NCBI RefSeq assembly: GCF_014168815.1
Contig: NZ_AP021973.1
Span: 1-64,000, forward strand
Reading direction: 5' to 3'
Length of the DNA stretch: 64,000 bases
Origin: Klebsiella sp. WP3-W18-ESBL-02
GTDB lineage: Bacteria > Pseudomonadota > Gammaproteobacteria > Enterobacterales > Enterobacteriaceae
Both the position numbers and the translations under genes were made by a program. Shown one piece after another: positions 32,714 through 41,108 of the stretch. Under the pieces are notes generated by a model. That model did not search any database, was not told the DNA's origin, and was given only the letters and a program-made list of their open reading frames with translations. Position 1 is the stretch's first letter, and each line of letters begins with the position of its first letter.

Positions 32714-34372
32714 ATGAAAATAGTGATTGTTGGTGGTGTTGCCGGCGGGGCATCCGCTGCAGCCAGAGCTCGTCGGTTATCAGAGGATGTCAGTATTGTT
32801 GTGTTTGAACGGGGAAGCGATGTCTCTTTCGCCAACTGTGGATTACCTTATCATATAGGCGGAAAAATTCCTTTAAGGCAGTCACTGATTCTGAAAACCC
32901 CGGAGGATTTTAAATCCCGCTTTAACATAGACGTCCGTATCTGTCATGAAGTGACGTCAGTGGATCCGGTTAATAAAACGGTGACGGTTAAAAATCTGAC
33001 CTCAGGGGAGGTCTATAGCGAAGAATGGGATCGTCTGCTCCTCAGTACCGGCGCCGCTCCGGTTGTCCCTCCTTTGCCCGGGCTACAGGAAGAGGGTGTC
33101 TTTACGCTGCGAAATCTTACTGACATGGATGCTATCCTGGGGTGGATTGAGCAACATCACGTAGCTCACACCACGCTTGTCGGGGGGGGATTTATCGGAC
33201 TTGAAGTGATGGAGGCTCTGAGCGAACGGGGGATCAGTGTGACCCTGCTGGAGATGGGGGAACAGGTTATGGCTCCGGTTGATCCTGAAATGGCATCTGC
33301 CCTGCATCAGGAAATCCGGAGTCATGGCGTGGATCTGCGTCTCAGAACGGCGCTCACCGAGGTACTGCGGACAGAGACGGGATTCCGCGTTGCACTGTCT
33401 GAGGGTGGGTTTCTGCAGACCGACATGGTTATTCTCGCCATCGGGGTAAAACCTGAGAACAGCCTTGCCACAGGAGCCGGGCTCGCAGTGGGTAAACGGG
33501 GAGGCATAAGCGTCAATGCCTGTATGCAGACCAGTATCCCTGACATCTACGCCGTGGGGGATGCCGTTGAAACCCCAGACTTTGTCTTTCAGGAACCCGC
33601 TAATTTTCCTCTGGCAGGGCCCGCCAACCGCCAGGGACGCATTGCTGCTGATAACATGCTAGATCGTCACAGCCTTTACCATGGCAGTCAGGGGACATCC
33701 ATTTGTAAGGTATTTTCGCTGAGTATTGGCAGCGTCGGTGCGAATGAAAAGCAGCTGAAAGTTCATGGCACCCGATACGAGAAGGTTTACGTCCATGCCG
33801 CTGATCATGCCGGTTACTACCCGGGGGCAACGATGATCAGTCTGAAACTGCTGTTCAGCCCCGATACCGGTAAAATTCTCGGGGCTCAGGCATCAGGGAA
33901 AAAAGGGGTTGATAAACGCATCGATGTCCTGTCTGTCGCACAGCGCGCGGGGCTTACCGTCAACGATCTCGAACATCTTGAGCTGACTTATGCTCCACCT
34001 TTTAACAGTGCAAGGGACGTCGTTAACCAGGCTGGTATGGTGGCGACAAATGTAATGAAAGGAGATACGGTCATATGTCATGTCAGCGATGTGTTACAAC
34101 GGGAACCGGGCAGTTATTGTTTACTTGATATTCGCTCTCCTGCCGAACTGAAACAATTTGGTGAATATCCTGACGCGCTATCCATCCCTCTTGATTCCCT
34201 GCGGGAAAACCTTGGAAAATTGCCTAAAGATAAAGAAATTTTTATAGGATGTCAGAGTGGCCTGCGCGGGCATGTGGCATACCGTATTCTGCAGGCTCAC
34301 GGCTTCCGGACATATAATCTGAGTGGTGGTTTCATAACCTGGCAGACGGTAACGGAGTCAATGAGTAAATAA
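32714..34372 (+). CDS. CoA-disulfide/persulfide reductase with C-terminal rhodanese domain
   Basis: The 552-residue flavoprotein has an FAD-binding GGVAGGASAAARARRL, an active-site Cys42 in SFANCGLPY, and an NAD-binding GGGFIGLEVMEAL. A dimerisation domain follows, and a rhodanese domain (about residues 465-550) has the active-site loop GCQSGLRG. CoADR-rhodanese fusions reduce CoA persulfide or polysulfide. The start with AGAGAGGA is chosen over the longer upstream frame. The gene is divergent from the BigR-type repressor and followed by a strong terminator. Confidence 0.88.
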   Translation: MKIVIVGGVAGGASAAARARRLSEDVSIVVFERGSDVSFANCGLPYHIGGKIPLRQSLILKTPEDFKSRFNIDVRICHEVTSVDPVNKTVTVKNLTSGEVYSEEWDRLLLSTGAAPVVPPLPGLQEEGVFTLRNLTDMDAILGWIEQHHVAHTTLVGGGFIGLEVMEALSERGISVTLLEMGEQVMAPVDPEMASALHQEIRSHGVDLRLRTALTEVLRTETGFRVALSEGGFLQTDMVILAIGVKPENSLATGAGLAVGKRGGISVNACMQTSIPDIYAVGDAVETPDFVFQEPANFPLAGPANRQGRIAADNMLDRHSLYHGSQGTSICKVFSLSIGSVGANEKQLKVHGTRYEKVYVHAADHAGYYPGATMISLKLLFSPDTGKILGAQASGKKGVDKRIDVLSVAQRAGLTVNDLEHLELTYAPPFNSARDVVNQAGMVATNVMKGDTVICHVSDVLQREPGSYCLLDIRSPAELKQFGEYPDALSIPLDSLRENLGKLPKDKEIFIGCQSGLRGHVAYRILQAHGFRTYNLSGGFITWQTVTESMSK

Positions 34373-34377
34373 GAGAT

Positions 34378-34407
34378 GAAGTGCCATACACACATGGCAC
34401 TTCATTT
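34378..34407 (+). terminator. Terminator after the CoA-disulfide reductase gene
   Basis: GAAGTGCCAT and ATGGCACTTC form a perfect 10-bp stem with a short loop, followed by ATTTCT. It lies 5 bp after the stop codon. Confidence 0.75.
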
Positions 34408-34490
34408 CTCCAGATTCGTTGAAAACATATTATATGGAATAGAAAATCTACAAAAATTATTAACGCCTTGAATGGCAGCTATAAGCGCAT

Positions 34491-34520
34491 ACCCTGAATC
34501 ACTTTAAAGTGATTCAGGGT
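34491..34520. repeat. Perfect 30-bp palindrome
   Basis: ACCCTGAATCACTTT is followed directly by its exact complement with no loop. It lies between the reductase terminator and the end of the Tn5403-like tnpR gene. It could be a protein-binding site or a terminator for tnpR on the minus strand. Lack of a U tract favours a binding site or old recombination scar. Confidence 0.6.
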
Positions 34521-34635
34521 GTGAATGACTATTTTTGGATTTGGCACACAGCGTACTTCCAGGCTGCTAGTCATTAACAAGCCCTAACTATGACGCCTAT
34601 GCAATGATCGCAATAAACACCGTTATTCCAGCCTT

Positions 34636-35277
34636 TCAGGAAAATTCATTATTTTTATACAGCGCTTGTATCCGACATACCTGCGAAGCACTGTAACCTG
34701 TTGCATCTGCGGTTTCACGAATACTCAATTTCTTAACCTGCCGATAATACAGTACTTTCTGGTGACGCTCCCGATCAGCTTGCTTACCTTGGTATTTACC
34801 TAGTGTATGAGCCCGTTCAATCCCCTGTTTTTGCCGCTGTCGGCGGCTCAGCCAGTCCTTATGCGACATCGCGGCCATCAGGTCGATTAGCATGTTATTG
34901 ATGGCGGTTATTACTGCGCGAGTAATCGGGTCCGCCTGCGAAGGATCTTTATCTGACAGCGCCTGCCATGAGGTGGGCACATCAAGACTGACAATCCGCA
35001 GCTCATGTTTTTCTATCTGCTTTTTCAGCGTCATCCAGTCGCTGTTGCTCAGACGGGTCAGACGGTCTATCTGTTCGACCAGCAAGATATCATTGTGGTG
35101 ACTGTCCATCAGTAAGCGCCCCAGCTCAGGGCGATCAAGTTTTGTGCCGCTGATATTCTCCCGGTAGTAGCTGGCGATTTTATGTCCCCGCTGCTGAACG
35201 AACTGCTCCAGCATCTCTTTTGCCCGGTCAGCGAACTGATCTTCCGTCGATGCCCTTAAATAAGCTCTGATGAACAT
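34636..35277 (-). CDS. tnpR: Tn5403-like serine resolvase
   Basis: The 213-residue serine recombinase begins MFIRAYLRASTEDQFADRAK with the catalytic Ser in RASTEDQ and has DILLVEQIDRLTRLS and the C-terminal HTH (KLSIRETADATGYSASQVCRIQ). It is divergently transcribed from tnpA, unlike the Tn21-type pair. The start at 35277 is preferred, since an upstream ATG at 35298 adds seven residues within the res region. Confidence 0.88.
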   Translation of the reverse strand: MFIRAYLRASTEDQFADRAKEMLEQFVQQRGHKIASYYRENISGTKLDRPELGRLLMDSHHNDILLVEQIDRLTRLSNSDWMTLKKQIEKHELRIVSLDVPTSWQALSDKDPSQADPITRAVITAINNMLIDLMAAMSHKDWLSRRQRQKQGIERAHTLGKYQGKQADRERHQKVLYYRQVKKLSIRETADATGYSASQVCRIQALYKNNEFS

Positions 35278-35444
35278 TTTTCCGCCATAATATCGCATTT
35301 AAGTTATTGCATTTAATCTATCGCATATAGGTTATGGCATAAATCGTGTGATGTCACGTTTTGGTTATACCGTCAGGGTGTACCCTTATGCGATAACCAT
35401 TTTTGTTAAAAATACCGCATCGGATAATTTATGAGGGAAACTAT
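35278..35444. other. Probable res/promoter region between tnpR and tnpA
   Basis: The 167-bp divergent region contains repeated TATCGCATATA / TTATGGCATAAAT / TTATGCGATAA half-sites, as expected for resolvase subsites and for the two promoters. Subsites cannot be set precisely by eye. Confidence 0.6.
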
Positions 35445-38432
35445 ATGGCAAGGAGGCAGATTCTTTCTCTGTCGGAAAGAGAATCATTACTGGCATTGCC
35501 AGACGATGAGTTAACGCTGACCCGGATGGCCTATTTCAGTGAGCATGATCTGGCGCTTATCTGTGCTCACCGTAAACCCGCCAGCCGTTTTGGTTTTGCC
35601 GTCCTTCTTTGCTATCTGAAAAATGTTGGCTTTGCCCCGGATAAAAAAATCCCACCCTCTGATGCACTGCTGAAACATATCGCCAGCAGGCTAAATCTTA
35701 CCGGTGATCTCTGGCCTGCTTACCTTTCCGGCAGGGATACGACCCGGCGCGAGCATTTAACCGAACTGTACCGCTATCTTGGCGTGAAGGCATTTACCGG
35801 CAAAATACAGCAGGACTGTATTACACACCTGCTGTCGATGGCGACGCGTACTGATAAAGGTATTCTCCTGGCCGAAGAGATGCTGGTCTGGCTCCGGCAG
35901 AACAACGTAATAATCCCCGCGATTGATGTCGTGGAGCGTACCTGTGCTGAGGCCATGGCAGGCGGCGATAAAATCGTATTTCAGACTCTGAATGCCCCGT
36001 TAACTCCGGCTCACAGGGATGCCCTGGATCGTTTACTTGAGTCATCGGATAATCAGTCTTCCAGGCTGACATGGCTTCTGCAACCGCCGGGTAAAATCAA
36101 TGGTAAGAACGTGCTGCAACATCTTGATCGGCTCAGCAGCGTTGAATCGCTGGCATTACCGGAAGGTATAGATCGTACCATTCACCAGAACCGGTTGCTG
36201 AAACTGGCGCGGGAAGGCCGGAAGATGAGTAGCCGTGATTTGACCCGATTTTCAGCAACCCGGCGTCATGCGATCCTGGTGTGCGTGCTGGAAGAAGCCA
36301 GAGCCACACTGACAGACGAAGTGATTGAGTTGCATGAGCGAATGCTGAACAGCCTTTTCAGCAAAGCCAAAAGAACACAGGCAGAGCGCCTTCAGCAGAC
36401 CGGAAAGCTGATCCAGTCAAAACTGAGGCAGTACATCGATGTCGGTCAGGCGCTGTCTGATGCCCGCGATTCCGGTGACGATCCATGGCTCGCAATAGAA
36501 AATATACTCCCATGGCCTGAATTTGTCGCCAGTCTGGAGGAAACACGCCATCTCGCCAGAAAAAATAATTTTGACCCGCTGCATATTATTACCGAGAAAT
36601 ACAGCATATTACGGAAATATGCCCCACGCATGTTATCCACTTTACAGTTAGTCGCAACCCCGGCAGCGCAACCTCTGGCTGATGCGCTGGTTGTGATCAA
36701 GGATATGTACCTGAAGCACTCACGTAAAGTTCCGGCGACTGCGCCGCTTGAGTTTGTCCCTGAAAGCTGGCACAGGGTGGTGATTACACCTGCGGGTATT
36801 GATCGGCAGTATTATGAATTTTGTGCGCTCAGCGAGCTTAAGGGAGCGTTGCGCTCCGGGGACATCTGGGTTAAAGGCTCACGGCGCTACAAAAATTTTG
36901 ATGATTACCTCATTCCCGAAAAGGACTTTGACAAACTCACTCCGGCGCTGCCACTGCCCGTATCTGCTGATTACCATGAGTACATTACCAGCCGTATGAC
37001 CCTGCTTCAGTCCAGACTTGAAGAGGTCAATGCCATGGCAGCCCTTGGTGAACTGCCCGATGTGGAAATTTCCGACAGGGGCGTAAAAGTCTCTCCGCTG
37101 GATAACTGCGTACCGGCGCAGGTTTCACCGCTGGCAGAGCTGGTTTACAGCATGCTACCGCGCCCTAAAATCACGGAAATTCTCGATGAGGTAAACGGCT
37201 GGACGACGTTTACCCGACATTTTTCGCATATAAAAAATGACATTACCCGTCCCGATACCCGCCTGCTTCTCACCACCATTCTTGCGGATGGCATCAATCT
37301 TGGCCTGACAAAAATGGCAGAAGCCTGCCCCGGGAGTACCAAATCATCACTTGAAGATATTCAGGCATGGTACATCCGCGACGAAACCTATTCAGCCGCC
37401 CTTGCAGAACTGGTAAACGCGCAGGGGAAAAGGCCGCTGGCGGCATTCTGGGGAGACGGGACAACATCATCATCAGATGGACAGAATTTCAGAACAGGCA
37501 GCACTGGCCGCTACGCAGGACAGGTTAACCCGAAATATGGGCAGGAGCCCGGACGACAGTTTTATACCCATATTTCGGATCAATACAGCCCGTTTTACAC
37601 CTGCATAATAAGTCGGGTCAGGGATTCAACCCATGTTCTCGATGGCTTGCTGTACCACGAAAGTGACCTGAAAATCAGGGAGCATTACACCGATACCGCG
37701 GGTTTCACCGATCATGTCTTTGCCCTGATGCATCTGCTGGGATTTGCGTTCTGTCCGCGAATCAGGGATCTCCATGACAAGAAGCTGTTTATCAAAGGGA
37801 AAGCAGACCAGTACCCGGCGCTTCAGTCACTGATATCAACGACCAGCCTGAACCTGAAAGAGATCGAAATTCACTGGCGTGAAGTGTTGCGTCTGGCAAC
37901 CTCGATAAAGCAGGGAACAGTGACGGCATCCCTGATGCTGAAAAAGCTTGCCAGCTACTCAAAGCAAAATGGACTTGCCAAAGCACTGAGAGAAATTGGC
38001 CGTATTGAACGAACGCTGTTTATGATCGACTGGTTCCGCGATCCGGCACTTCGTCGGCGGGTCCAGGCGGGACTGAATAAAGGAGAAGCCCGTAACGCGC
38101 TGGCGCGCGCGGTATTCCTGCACCGTCTGGGTGAAATCAGGGATCGTAAACCGGAAAATCAGAGCTATCGCGCCAGTGGACTGACGCTGCTGACGGCAGC
38201 TATCTCGCTGTGGAATACCGTCTATATGGAAAGAGCGGTCGATGCCCTGAAGCGTAAAGGGGTGAAGATCAACGATCAATTGCTGTCGCATTTGTCCCCG
38301 CTAGGCTGGGAGCATATCAATCTGACAGGCGATTATATCTGGAAAAGCAACCGGATACCGGCTTCCGGTAAGTTTCGTCGGTTGAGACCCGCTAAAGTCG
38401 AAAGGTCAAAAAATAGCCTTAACGTACAATAA
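35445..38432 (+). CDS. tnpA: Tn5403-like Tn3-family transposase
   Basis: The 995-residue DDE transposase has the DUF4158 N-terminal domain (MARRQILSLSERESLLALPD) and the Tn3 transposase core (TILADGINLGLTKMAEACPG, FWGDGTTSSSDGQNFRTG, YHESDLKIREHYTDTAGFTDH). The C-terminus is conserved (LSPLGWEHINLTGDYIW). It is full length and appears intact, so the outer 20-kb element may still move. The ATG at 35445 has GAGGGA upstream. It ends 14 bp into the right terminal repeat. Confidence 0.93.
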   Translation: MARRQILSLSERESLLALPDDELTLTRMAYFSEHDLALICAHRKPASRFGFAVLLCYLKNVGFAPDKKIPPSDALLKHIASRLNLTGDLWPAYLSGRDTTRREHLTELYRYLGVKAFTGKIQQDCITHLLSMATRTDKGILLAEEMLVWLRQNNVIIPAIDVVERTCAEAMAGGDKIVFQTLNAPLTPAHRDALDRLLESSDNQSSRLTWLLQPPGKINGKNVLQHLDRLSSVESLALPEGIDRTIHQNRLLKLAREGRKMSSRDLTRFSATRRHAILVCVLEEARATLTDEVIELHERMLNSLFSKAKRTQAERLQQTGKLIQSKLRQYIDVGQALSDARDSGDDPWLAIENILPWPEFVASLEETRHLARKNNFDPLHIITEKYSILRKYAPRMLSTLQLVATPAAQPLADALVVIKDMYLKHSRKVPATAPLEFVPESWHRVVITPAGIDRQYYEFCALSELKGALRSGDIWVKGSRRYKNFDDYLIPEKDFDKLTPALPLPVSADYHEYITSRMTLLQSRLEEVNAMAALGELPDVEISDRGVKVSPLDNCVPAQVSPLAELVYSMLPRPKITEILDEVNGWTTFTRHFSHIKNDITRPDTRLLLTTILADGINLGLTKMAEACPGSTKSSLEDIQAWYIRDETYSAALAELVNAQGKRPLAAFWGDGTTSSSDGQNFRTGSTGRYAGQVNPKYGQEPGRQFYTHISDQYSPFYTCIISRVRDSTHVLDGLLYHESDLKIREHYTDTAGFTDHVFALMHLLGFAFCPRIRDLHDKKLFIKGKADQYPALQSLISTTSLNLKEIEIHWREVLRLATSIKQGTVTASLMLKKLASYSKQNGLAKALREIGRIERTLFMIDWFRDPALRRRVQAGLNKGEARNALARAVFLHRLGEIRDRKPENQSYRASGLTLLTAAISLWNTVYMERAVDALKRKGVKINDQLLSHLSPLGWEHINLTGDYIWKSNRIPASGKFRRLRPAKVERSKNSLNVQ

Positions 38433-38455
38433 TTTTCGATATCCAAACTGACCCC
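38418..38455 (-). repeat. Right terminal inverted repeat of the outer transposon
   Basis: This is the exact reverse complement of 18489-18526, ending ATATCCAAACTGACCCC. It overlaps the last codons of tnpA. The flank that follows (AAGTA) does not duplicate the left flank. Confidence 0.9.
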
Positions 38456-38520
38456 AAGTAAGGACGGTCGCGCCTGTGGTGGTTTTATCTCCGTGGAGCG
38501 CCTGGCCCCGGCCATAATTG

Positions 38521-39024
38521 TTAGTTCGATACCCCATGAGTCACGCCTCCGGGTATTGCCAGAAAGTCGGGGGCTTCAGCCATACCTTTGCGCGATAACA
38601 GCACTAATCTGTCCTGCGGGGTCGAGACAATTTCATCCCCGTTATCCAGTACGCTGCCCACCAGCGCGAGCCCTTTCTCGAAGTGTGTAGCTTTCTGGCC
38701 AGCGCTTGAAACAATCCGTGCAGATGAACCATCGGTATAAGTGACTGCATCACCCTCCACTGCGATTTTGACCATTTGACCGTTGCCTAGATCCATAACC
38801 CTGGCGCTATCAACAGCGGTTACGACACCACCTCGCGCAGTCAGGCTTCCCTCGACCGCAACACGCCAGATTGCTGTTACCGGGTGTTGGCGATCCCTTT
38901 CAGCGTTCTGCTCAATAATTTGTCGAGCATCCACATCCATTGCGGCCAGATCAGCGTCAGAGAAAGGGGATTTGTCAAAGTCGGCCAGCATTTGTTGAGT
39001 TGCTTCATTTGTAAACTGCTTCAT
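38521..39024 (-). CDS. PAAR-like protein with N-terminal extension
   Basis: The 167-residue protein has a PAAR-like C-terminal half of short Gly/Asp repeats (VEGDAVTYTDGSSARIVSSA..., ALVGSVLDNGDEIVSTPQD). The N-terminal 70 residues are helical and acidic (FDKSPFSDADLAAMDVDARQ). PAAR proteins sharpen type VI secretion spikes, but no T6SS gene is here, so the role on this plasmid is unknown. It is divergent from the SOS-controlled umuDC operon. I place it in the family with moderate certainty. Confidence 0.5.
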   Translation of the reverse strand: MKQFTNEATQQMLADFDKSPFSDADLAAMDVDARQIIEQNAERDRQHPVTAIWRVAVEGSLTARGGVVTAVDSARVMDLGNGQMVKIAVEGDAVTYTDGSSARIVSSAGQKATHFEKGLALVGSVLDNGDEIVSTPQDRLVLLSRKGMAEAPDFLAIPGGVTHGVSN

Positions 39025-39233
39025 CGTTATTACTCCTTATAAAATGTACGGATAAATTCCGAATTGTATACGAAGTAAGCACGAGTAAATTCTGAAAATG
39101 AACTGAGGAATCATATGGTTGCAATTTGTTATGTGCAGTTACCCACTTCTGGACAAGTGATAAGAAAAACCTGAAGAGTGATAGCGGAAAATAACTTTCG
39201 GAAAAGGAGGTGCGAAAATTCCTGGCTCCTGTC

Positions 39234-39256
39234 TATAATACTGTATGGATATACAG
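39234..39256 (+). promoter_or_regulatory. umuDC promoter with perfect LexA box
   Basis: TATAAT at 39234-39239 is followed directly by CTGTATGGATATACAG at 39241-39256, which matches CTGT-N8-ACAG exactly. LexA bound here would cover the transcription start and repress umuDC until DNA damage. Confidence 0.88.
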
Positions 39257-39277
39257 CACCACGAAGAGCAGAGCATT

Positions 39278-39694
39278 ATGAAACTTATCCCAGTGACACA
39301 ACAATCACCAGGCCAATTCCCGTTGTTCGTTGAGCCTGTCAGCGCAGGTTTCCCTTCAGTCGCTTCCGATTATGTTGATGAATTTATTGATCTAAATACT
39401 CACCTCATCAAACATCCATCTGCAACCTACTTCTTACGAGTAACAGGTTCATCGATGGTAGAGGCACGTATTCACGAAGGCGATCTGGTCATCGTGGATA
39501 GCTCACTTGAGGCGAAAGAGGGGGATATTGTGATTGCGACCGTTGATGGTGATTTCACCATTAAGCGGTTGCAGCTAAGCCCGGCTCCCGCGCTACTGCC
39601 AATGAATAGCCGGATGTCACCGATCTATCTGAAAGAAGGCGAAGAACTGGCCATTTTTGGCGTGGTGACCTTCATCGTGTACAAGGCCTTGTGA
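39278..39694 (+). CDS. umuD: UmuD-type SOS mutagenesis protein
   Basis: The 138-residue protein has the S24 peptidase fold. The self-cleavage site lies near SAGFPS (residues 21-26), the nucleophile in RVTGSSMVEA and the general base Lys in FTIKRLQL. After cleavage UmuD' joins UmuC as polymerase V. The ATG at 39278 follows a GAGCAG stretch. The earlier ATG at 39245 lies in the LexA box and is rejected. The stop overlaps umuC by one base. Confidence 0.93.
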   Translation: MKLIPVTQQSPGQFPLFVEPVSAGFPSVASDYVDEFIDLNTHLIKHPSATYFLRVTGSSMVEARIHEGDLVIVDSSLEAKEGDIVIATVDGDFTIKRLQLSPAPALLPMNSRMSPIYLKEGEELAIFGVVTFIVYKAL

Positions 39695-40959
39695 TGTTCT
39701 GCCTGGTGGATTGCAACTCATTTTACGCCTCCTGCGAGAGAGTCTTTCGGCCCGATCTGGTGAACAAGCCAATTGTATGCCTTTCGAACAATGATGGCAT
39801 GGTCGTGGCACGTTCAGCGGAAGCTAAAAAATTAGGTATCCAGAATGGTGACGTGTACTTCCAGAAGAAAGCATTCTTTGAAGCTAACGGTGTACATGTT
39901 TTCAGTTCTAACTATGCCTTGTACGCGGAGATCTCCCGTAGGGTGTGTGAGACATTATTTAAATTCTCCAGTAATACTGAGGTCTACAGTATTGATGAAG
40001 TTTTCCTTTCGTTTGAAGGAATGCAGAAAAATTATAATTTTGATGACTATGGAAGAGAAATAAAGAAAACCGTATTAAAGAGCACCCATATACCCGTGGG
40101 GGTGGGCATATCGACAACTAAAACTTTGGCAAAACTAGCAAATAAAGCTGCAAAAACATGGACTAAAACAGGCGGAGTGGTTGATCTCAGCAGTCCAGAA
40201 AGACAACGTAAATTATTGCCATATATTGACGTAAGCGATGTCTGGGGGGTGGGCCGGAGATATGCCACCAGACTGAACAGCATGGGCATCAGGACTGCTC
40301 TCGATCTGGCCAATGCGCCAACATCGCTTATCCGTAACACATTTGGAGTCGTACTGGAGCGAACGCAGCGCGAATTGAATGGCGAGTCCTGCATAGCCCT
40401 GGAAGAGGTGAGGAAGGTTAAGCAGCAGATCATCAGCTCGCGTTCATTCGGCCAGAAAATAGAGCACTACGAAGCAATGCACCAGGCGGTGTGTGAGTAT
40501 GCCGAACGTGCAGGCGAGAAGCTGCGCGAAGAGAAGCAATACTGTCGCTGCATAACGGTTTTTATTGGCACAAGTTACTATTCGAAAACGGCCCCTTACA
40601 GTGGCCAGCAGACAGTCAAGCTGGAAAACCCCACCGCCGATACCCGGGAAATCATTGCGGCTGCGGTCGCAGGGCTCCGGCATATCTGGCAGGAGGGATA
40701 CCGATACCATAAAGCCGGAGTGATGCTATCTGACTTTTATGATAGCGCCACCAGCCAGCTCGATTTGTTTGGTGAGAACCGACTCTTTGCCAATGGTGAA
40801 GCGTTGATGGGCGTGATGGATAGAATTAACCGGTCAGGTCGGGGGAAATTATGGTTTGCGGGCCAGGGCATCGACAAAGACTGGACGATGCGGCGGGAGT
40901 TATTGTCACCATCCTATCTCACTAACATTAATGAAATCCCTCGCGTCAGGATTGGCTAA
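39694..40959 (+). CDS. umuC: UmuC-type translesion DNA polymerase (Y family)
   Basis: The 421-residue polymerase has the Y-family active site (FCLVDCNSFYASCERVFRP, and YSIDEVFL with the catalytic DE). It has the HhH region GVGRRYATRLNSMGI and a C-terminal beta-clamp motif region near QLDLFGEN. It copies damaged DNA under SOS. TGATG overlap couples it to umuD. Together with the plasmid DnaN and SSB, it could form a plasmid-tuned repair set. Confidence 0.95.
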   Translation: MFCLVDCNSFYASCERVFRPDLVNKPIVCLSNNDGMVVARSAEAKKLGIQNGDVYFQKKAFFEANGVHVFSSNYALYAEISRRVCETLFKFSSNTEVYSIDEVFLSFEGMQKNYNFDDYGREIKKTVLKSTHIPVGVGISTTKTLAKLANKAAKTWTKTGGVVDLSSPERQRKLLPYIDVSDVWGVGRRYATRLNSMGIRTALDLANAPTSLIRNTFGVVLERTQRELNGESCIALEEVRKVKQQIISSRSFGQKIEHYEAMHQAVCEYAERAGEKLREEKQYCRCITVFIGTSYYSKTAPYSGQQTVKLENPTADTREIIAAAVAGLRHIWQEGYRYHKAGVMLSDFYDSATSQLDLFGENRLFANGEALMGVMDRINRSGRGKLWFAGQGIDKDWTMRRELLSPSYLTNINEIPRVRIG

Positions 40960-41016
40960 TCAGCAGTGAAAACTTCATTCGTCATCGATAAAATTCGTCT
41001 GTAAACAAAACGAACT

Positions 41017-41079
41017 TGATATACTCGGTTTCGCTTGTTATGAGTATGTATGTACATACAGTCCTCCGTGCAGCGGAGG
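41017..41079 (+). promoter_or_regulatory. Leader and palindromic site upstream of the Tus homologue
   Basis: A TATACT hexamer is at 41020-41025. ATGTATGTACATACAG at 41046-41061 is a near-perfect LexA-type box (one mismatch from CTGT-N8-ACAG), and it also begins AGTATGT as E. coli Ter sites do. CCTCCG/CGGAGG then form a hairpin at 41063-41079. In E. coli a Ter site overlaps the tus promoter. Either an SOS operator or an autoregulatory Ter-like site is possible here. Confidence 0.5.
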
Positions 41080-41108
41080 GAGTTTAGAGCCCTTTTTCGG
41101 GGATAGAA

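Larger units (their letters stand above)
18489..38455. mobile_element. Tn5403-like Tn3-family transposon with nested cargo (about 20 kb)
   Basis: Perfect 38-bp terminal inverted repeats (starting GGGGTCAGTTTGGATATC) at 18489-18526 and 38418-38455 bound an element with its own tnpR and tnpA at the right end. Cargo includes csaA, a DMT transporter fragment, a Tn21-type transposon and a sulfur/redox module. The flanks (GTTTA left, AAGTA right) are not a matching 5-bp duplication, and virB4 does not resume on the right. This fits an adjacent deletion by intramolecular transposition rather than a simple insertion. The Tn5403 name is from similarity recalled for TnpA and needs a database check. Confidence 0.85.

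Noticed and set aside
18484..38460. 5-bp target duplication of the outer transposon
   Set aside because: The flanks GTTTA and AAGTA do not match, so no duplication is claimed. An adjacent deletion is preferred.
39245..39277. Upstream ATG of umuD at 39245
   Set aside because: It lies within the LexA box and at the probable transcription start. The ATG at 39278 fits UmuD length and motifs.
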